Origin: WARW01 sp964582365
GTDB taxonomy: Bacteria; Patescibacteriota; Microgenomatia; UBA12405
NCBI GenBank assembly: GCA_964582365.1
Contig: CAZOQV010000031.1
Location: forward strand, 1 to 6,635
Length of the DNA: 6,635 nt
Direction: 5' to 3'
Position 1 is the first letter of the stretch. Every line of letters starts with the position of its first letter. A program made the translations under genes and the position numbers. Of the stretch, positions 5,348-6,635 are shown in pieces. The notes beneath the pieces were generated by a model. That model ran no database searches and was not told where the DNA came from. It saw only the letters and a list, made by a program, of their open reading frames with translations.

Positions 5348-6634
5348 ATGCCCCAACAATTTACACCCGATCAAATTAAAAAACTTGAAGAATTAGGTAT
5401 CAAAGTTAAGCCAGAAGATTTAAAAACAGAAGAAGCTATCCCAGTGTCTCCACCATTGCCAGACCAAGTAATTCTCGAACAACAACCAACAGAAAAATTA
5501 GAAATTGAAAATTCAAATTTGGAAATTGGAAATTCGAAATTAGACATTAAGCCATCCCGATCCCCCGTCTTCCCTCTTATCTCTATCTCCGGTCTCACTC
5601 TTCTTTCTTTTGGTGGTCTTGTTTTACTAAAAGGAAATAATTCCCAAACCATAAGTTCACCTACGATCAACGATCTACCATCTACGATCTCTCCAAATCC
5701 CACACAAGTACCTAAATCTATCCAACATTATCTTTTAACATCACAACAATACTTTTCTCAGGCTGTTTCTCAACAAGGTTCAACTACTGAATCTGCTCCC
5801 ACTATTGAACTTCTAAATAATTCAATTTTAGCCGCAACTGAGGCTATAAAAGAGTTTCCAGATGATTATCGAGGTTATCAACAACGTGCTTCCATTTATA
5901 AGGCTCTTATTGATTCAAAACCAGAACTTATAGATCAATCTATATCTGATTTTACCATTGCCTATAAATTAAATTCCACCTCTGCTGAAGTCGCCCGTTC
6001 TCTCGCTTCTCTTTATGCCAAAAAAGGTGACGCTCAAAACACCATCGCTTATTTAAATCAAACCGTCTCTCTTGAACCAACTAAAGCCCAAAACTTTTAT
6101 GACTTAGCTAAAATTCAACAACAAGCCGGACTTTTGGCTCAAGCTCTCGACACTTACAATAAATTAATTCTTCTTGTCACCGATGCTAATCAAAAATCTC
6201 AAGTCGAAACCGAAAAATCCGCCCTTGAAAAACTTGTGGCTCAAAATCCATCATCCGCTGGTCCATCCTCAAACACAGAAGATCTACGACCTAACATCAA
6301 CGATCTATCTCCTAATCTTGATTCTCCCACAATTCAAGCTTCCACCAATACTGGTCTGATTATTGCTGCTCCAGAAGAAGACGAAACTATTAAAGTTATC
6401 AATCAAACTGACTCTAATTCTCTCTCTGGTAATGCCACTTTACCCTCTGGTCAAAAAGAAATTACTATTTCCAATACCAACATTTCTTCTACTTCCCAAG
6501 TATATGTTACTACAACAAAGGGTGGCAAAAATCAAAACCTACAAGTCCTTTCTAAATCAGATAAATCATTTATTGTCGGTCTTGATTCTTCCATCTCCGA
6601 AGATGTTGAGTTTAAGTGGTGGATCATTAACTAA
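5348..6634 (+). CDS. Single-pass membrane TPR protein with the same WWIIN C-terminal domain
   Basis: The frame is complete, 428 residues, from ATG 5348 to TAA 6632-6634. Residues 1-70 are charged and hydrophilic (FTPDQIKKLEELGIKVKPE, then a low-complexity EIENSNLEIGNSKLDI stretch). Residues 73-94 (VFPLISISGLTLLSFGGLVLL) form one transmembrane helix; there is no signal-peptidase site, so a membrane anchor with the large C-terminal part outside is inferred. TPR units follow: one irregular (about 174-210), a clear one at 213-244 (SLASLYAKKGDAQNTIAYLNQ...LEP) and another at 247-279 (YDLAKIQQQAGLLAQALDTYNK). TPRs bind proteins, so a scaffold or assembly role is likely. A Ser/Pro/Asn linker (300-355) leads to a beta domain (about 360-428) ending WWIIN, homologous to the end of the upstream giant protein. 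This is the only start with a good promoter; no Shine-Dalgarno sequence is visible. Specific function is unknown. Confidence 0.93.
   Translation: MPQQFTPDQIKKLEELGIKVKPEDLKTEEAIPVSPPLPDQVILEQQPTEKLEIENSNLEIGNSKLDIKPSRSPVFPLISISGLTLLSFGGLVLLKGNNSQTISSPTINDLPSTISPNPTQVPKSIQHYLLTSQQYFSQAVSQQGSTTESAPTIELLNNSILAATEAIKEFPDDYRGYQQRASIYKALIDSKPELIDQSISDFTIAYKLNSTSAEVARSLASLYAKKGDAQNTIAYLNQTVSLEPTKAQNFYDLAKIQQQAGLLAQALDTYNKLILLVTDANQKSQVETEKSALEKLVAQNPSSAGPSSNTEDLRPNINDLSPNLDSPTIQASTNTGLIIAAPEEDETIKVINQTDSNSLSGNATLPSGQKEITISNTNISSTSQVYVTTTKGGKNQNLQVLSKSDKSFIVGLDSSISEDVEFKWWIIN
5496..5550 (+). repeat. gaaatt-type intergenic microrepeat inside the TPR gene
   Basis: This stretch is a run of gaaatt, ggaaatt and gaaaatt variants ending in gaaattagacatta, which is identical to 14 bases of the upstream intergenic repeat (5309-5322). 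It is translated as KLEIENSNLEIGNSKLDI just before the transmembrane helix. It looks like noncoding-type repeat DNA that was incorporated in frame. Confidence 0.75.
5660..6319 (+). repeat. Paired atcaacgatcta microrepeats in the TPR gene linkers
   Basis: The 12 bases atcaacgatcta occur at 5666-5677 and 6296-6307, both in frame as Ile-Asn-Asp-Leu, inside longer clusters of ctacgat/gatcta variants (5661-5690 and 6281-6310). One cluster lies right after the membrane helix and the other after the TPR block, so they bracket the folded TPR domain. Confidence 0.75.
6428..6634 (+). other. C-terminal beta domain ending WWIIN (copy in TPR protein)
   Basis: Residues 361-428 run GNATLPSGQKEITISNTNIS, SQVYVTTTKGG, SFIVGLDSSISEDVEFKWWIIN. 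The alignment with the end of the giant protein is collinear: ATLP-(S/T)-G, EI-I-N, S-x-(V/I)-Y-(V/L)-T, F--(G/A)LD and D(V/I)-WWIIN. It is shorter by about 11 residues in the middle. The bases differ enough (tggtggatcattaac versus tggtggattattaat) that this is an old paralogous domain rather than a recent copy. Confidence 0.85.
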
Positions 6635-6635
6635 A

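Noticed and set aside
2..6634. Alternative genetic code (UGA as glycine or tryptophan)
   Set aside because: Both genes end in TAA and their translations contain no in-frame TGA; tryptophan and glycine use standard codons.

Overview
The window holds two genes on the + strand, separated by a 261-base intergenic region, and nothing convincing on the - strand. DNA and codons are AT-rich, the stops are TAA, and glycine is encoded by ordinary GGN codons, so translation table 11 fits. The combination of a giant modular 'GIGTTNP' tail-fibre-like surface protein, a neighbouring one-TM TPR protein, low-complexity 'gaaatt'-type microrepeats and GC-rich intergenic palindromes suggests a Candidate Phyla Radiation (Patescibacteria) genome, perhaps Microgenomates. 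This is inferred from style; there is no marker gene in the window.

Bases 2-5086 are the 3' part (1694 codons, 5' end missing) of a very large modular fibrous protein. In order it has: repeated N-terminal fibre modules, one of which recurs 753 bases later; two tandem modules of about 103 codons; a glycine-rich domain resembling the ALK/LTK receptor glycine-rich domain; a YadA-head-like array of 17-residue repeats; an internal Peptidase_S74 (intramolecular chaperone/autoprotease) domain with a visible Ser-Lys dyad; a long beta/coiled stalk; and a C-terminal beta domain ending WWIIN. Eight copies of the signature V/I-G-x-G-T-T/S-x-P punctuate the first two thirds.

Bases 5087-5347 hold no normal gene. 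They contain a 20-codon mini-ORF in frame with the upstream gene and ending in the same WIIN-stop, a small GC hairpin, a 115-base imperfect inverted-repeat element, a 14-base tandem repeat, and a good sigma70-type promoter (TAGACA-N16-TATAAT) placed so that transcription should begin at or next to the ATG of the second gene (possible leaderless mRNA).

Bases 5348-6634 encode a complete 428-residue protein: a short charged N-terminal segment, one transmembrane helix, about three TPR repeats, a low-complexity linker and a C-terminal beta domain. This last domain is clearly homologous to the one ending the giant protein, down to the final WWIIN. The shared C-terminal domain is the strongest hint that the two products work together, for example through a common surface-sorting, anchoring or assembly partner. 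This is inference; no experimentally characterised system is recognised here.
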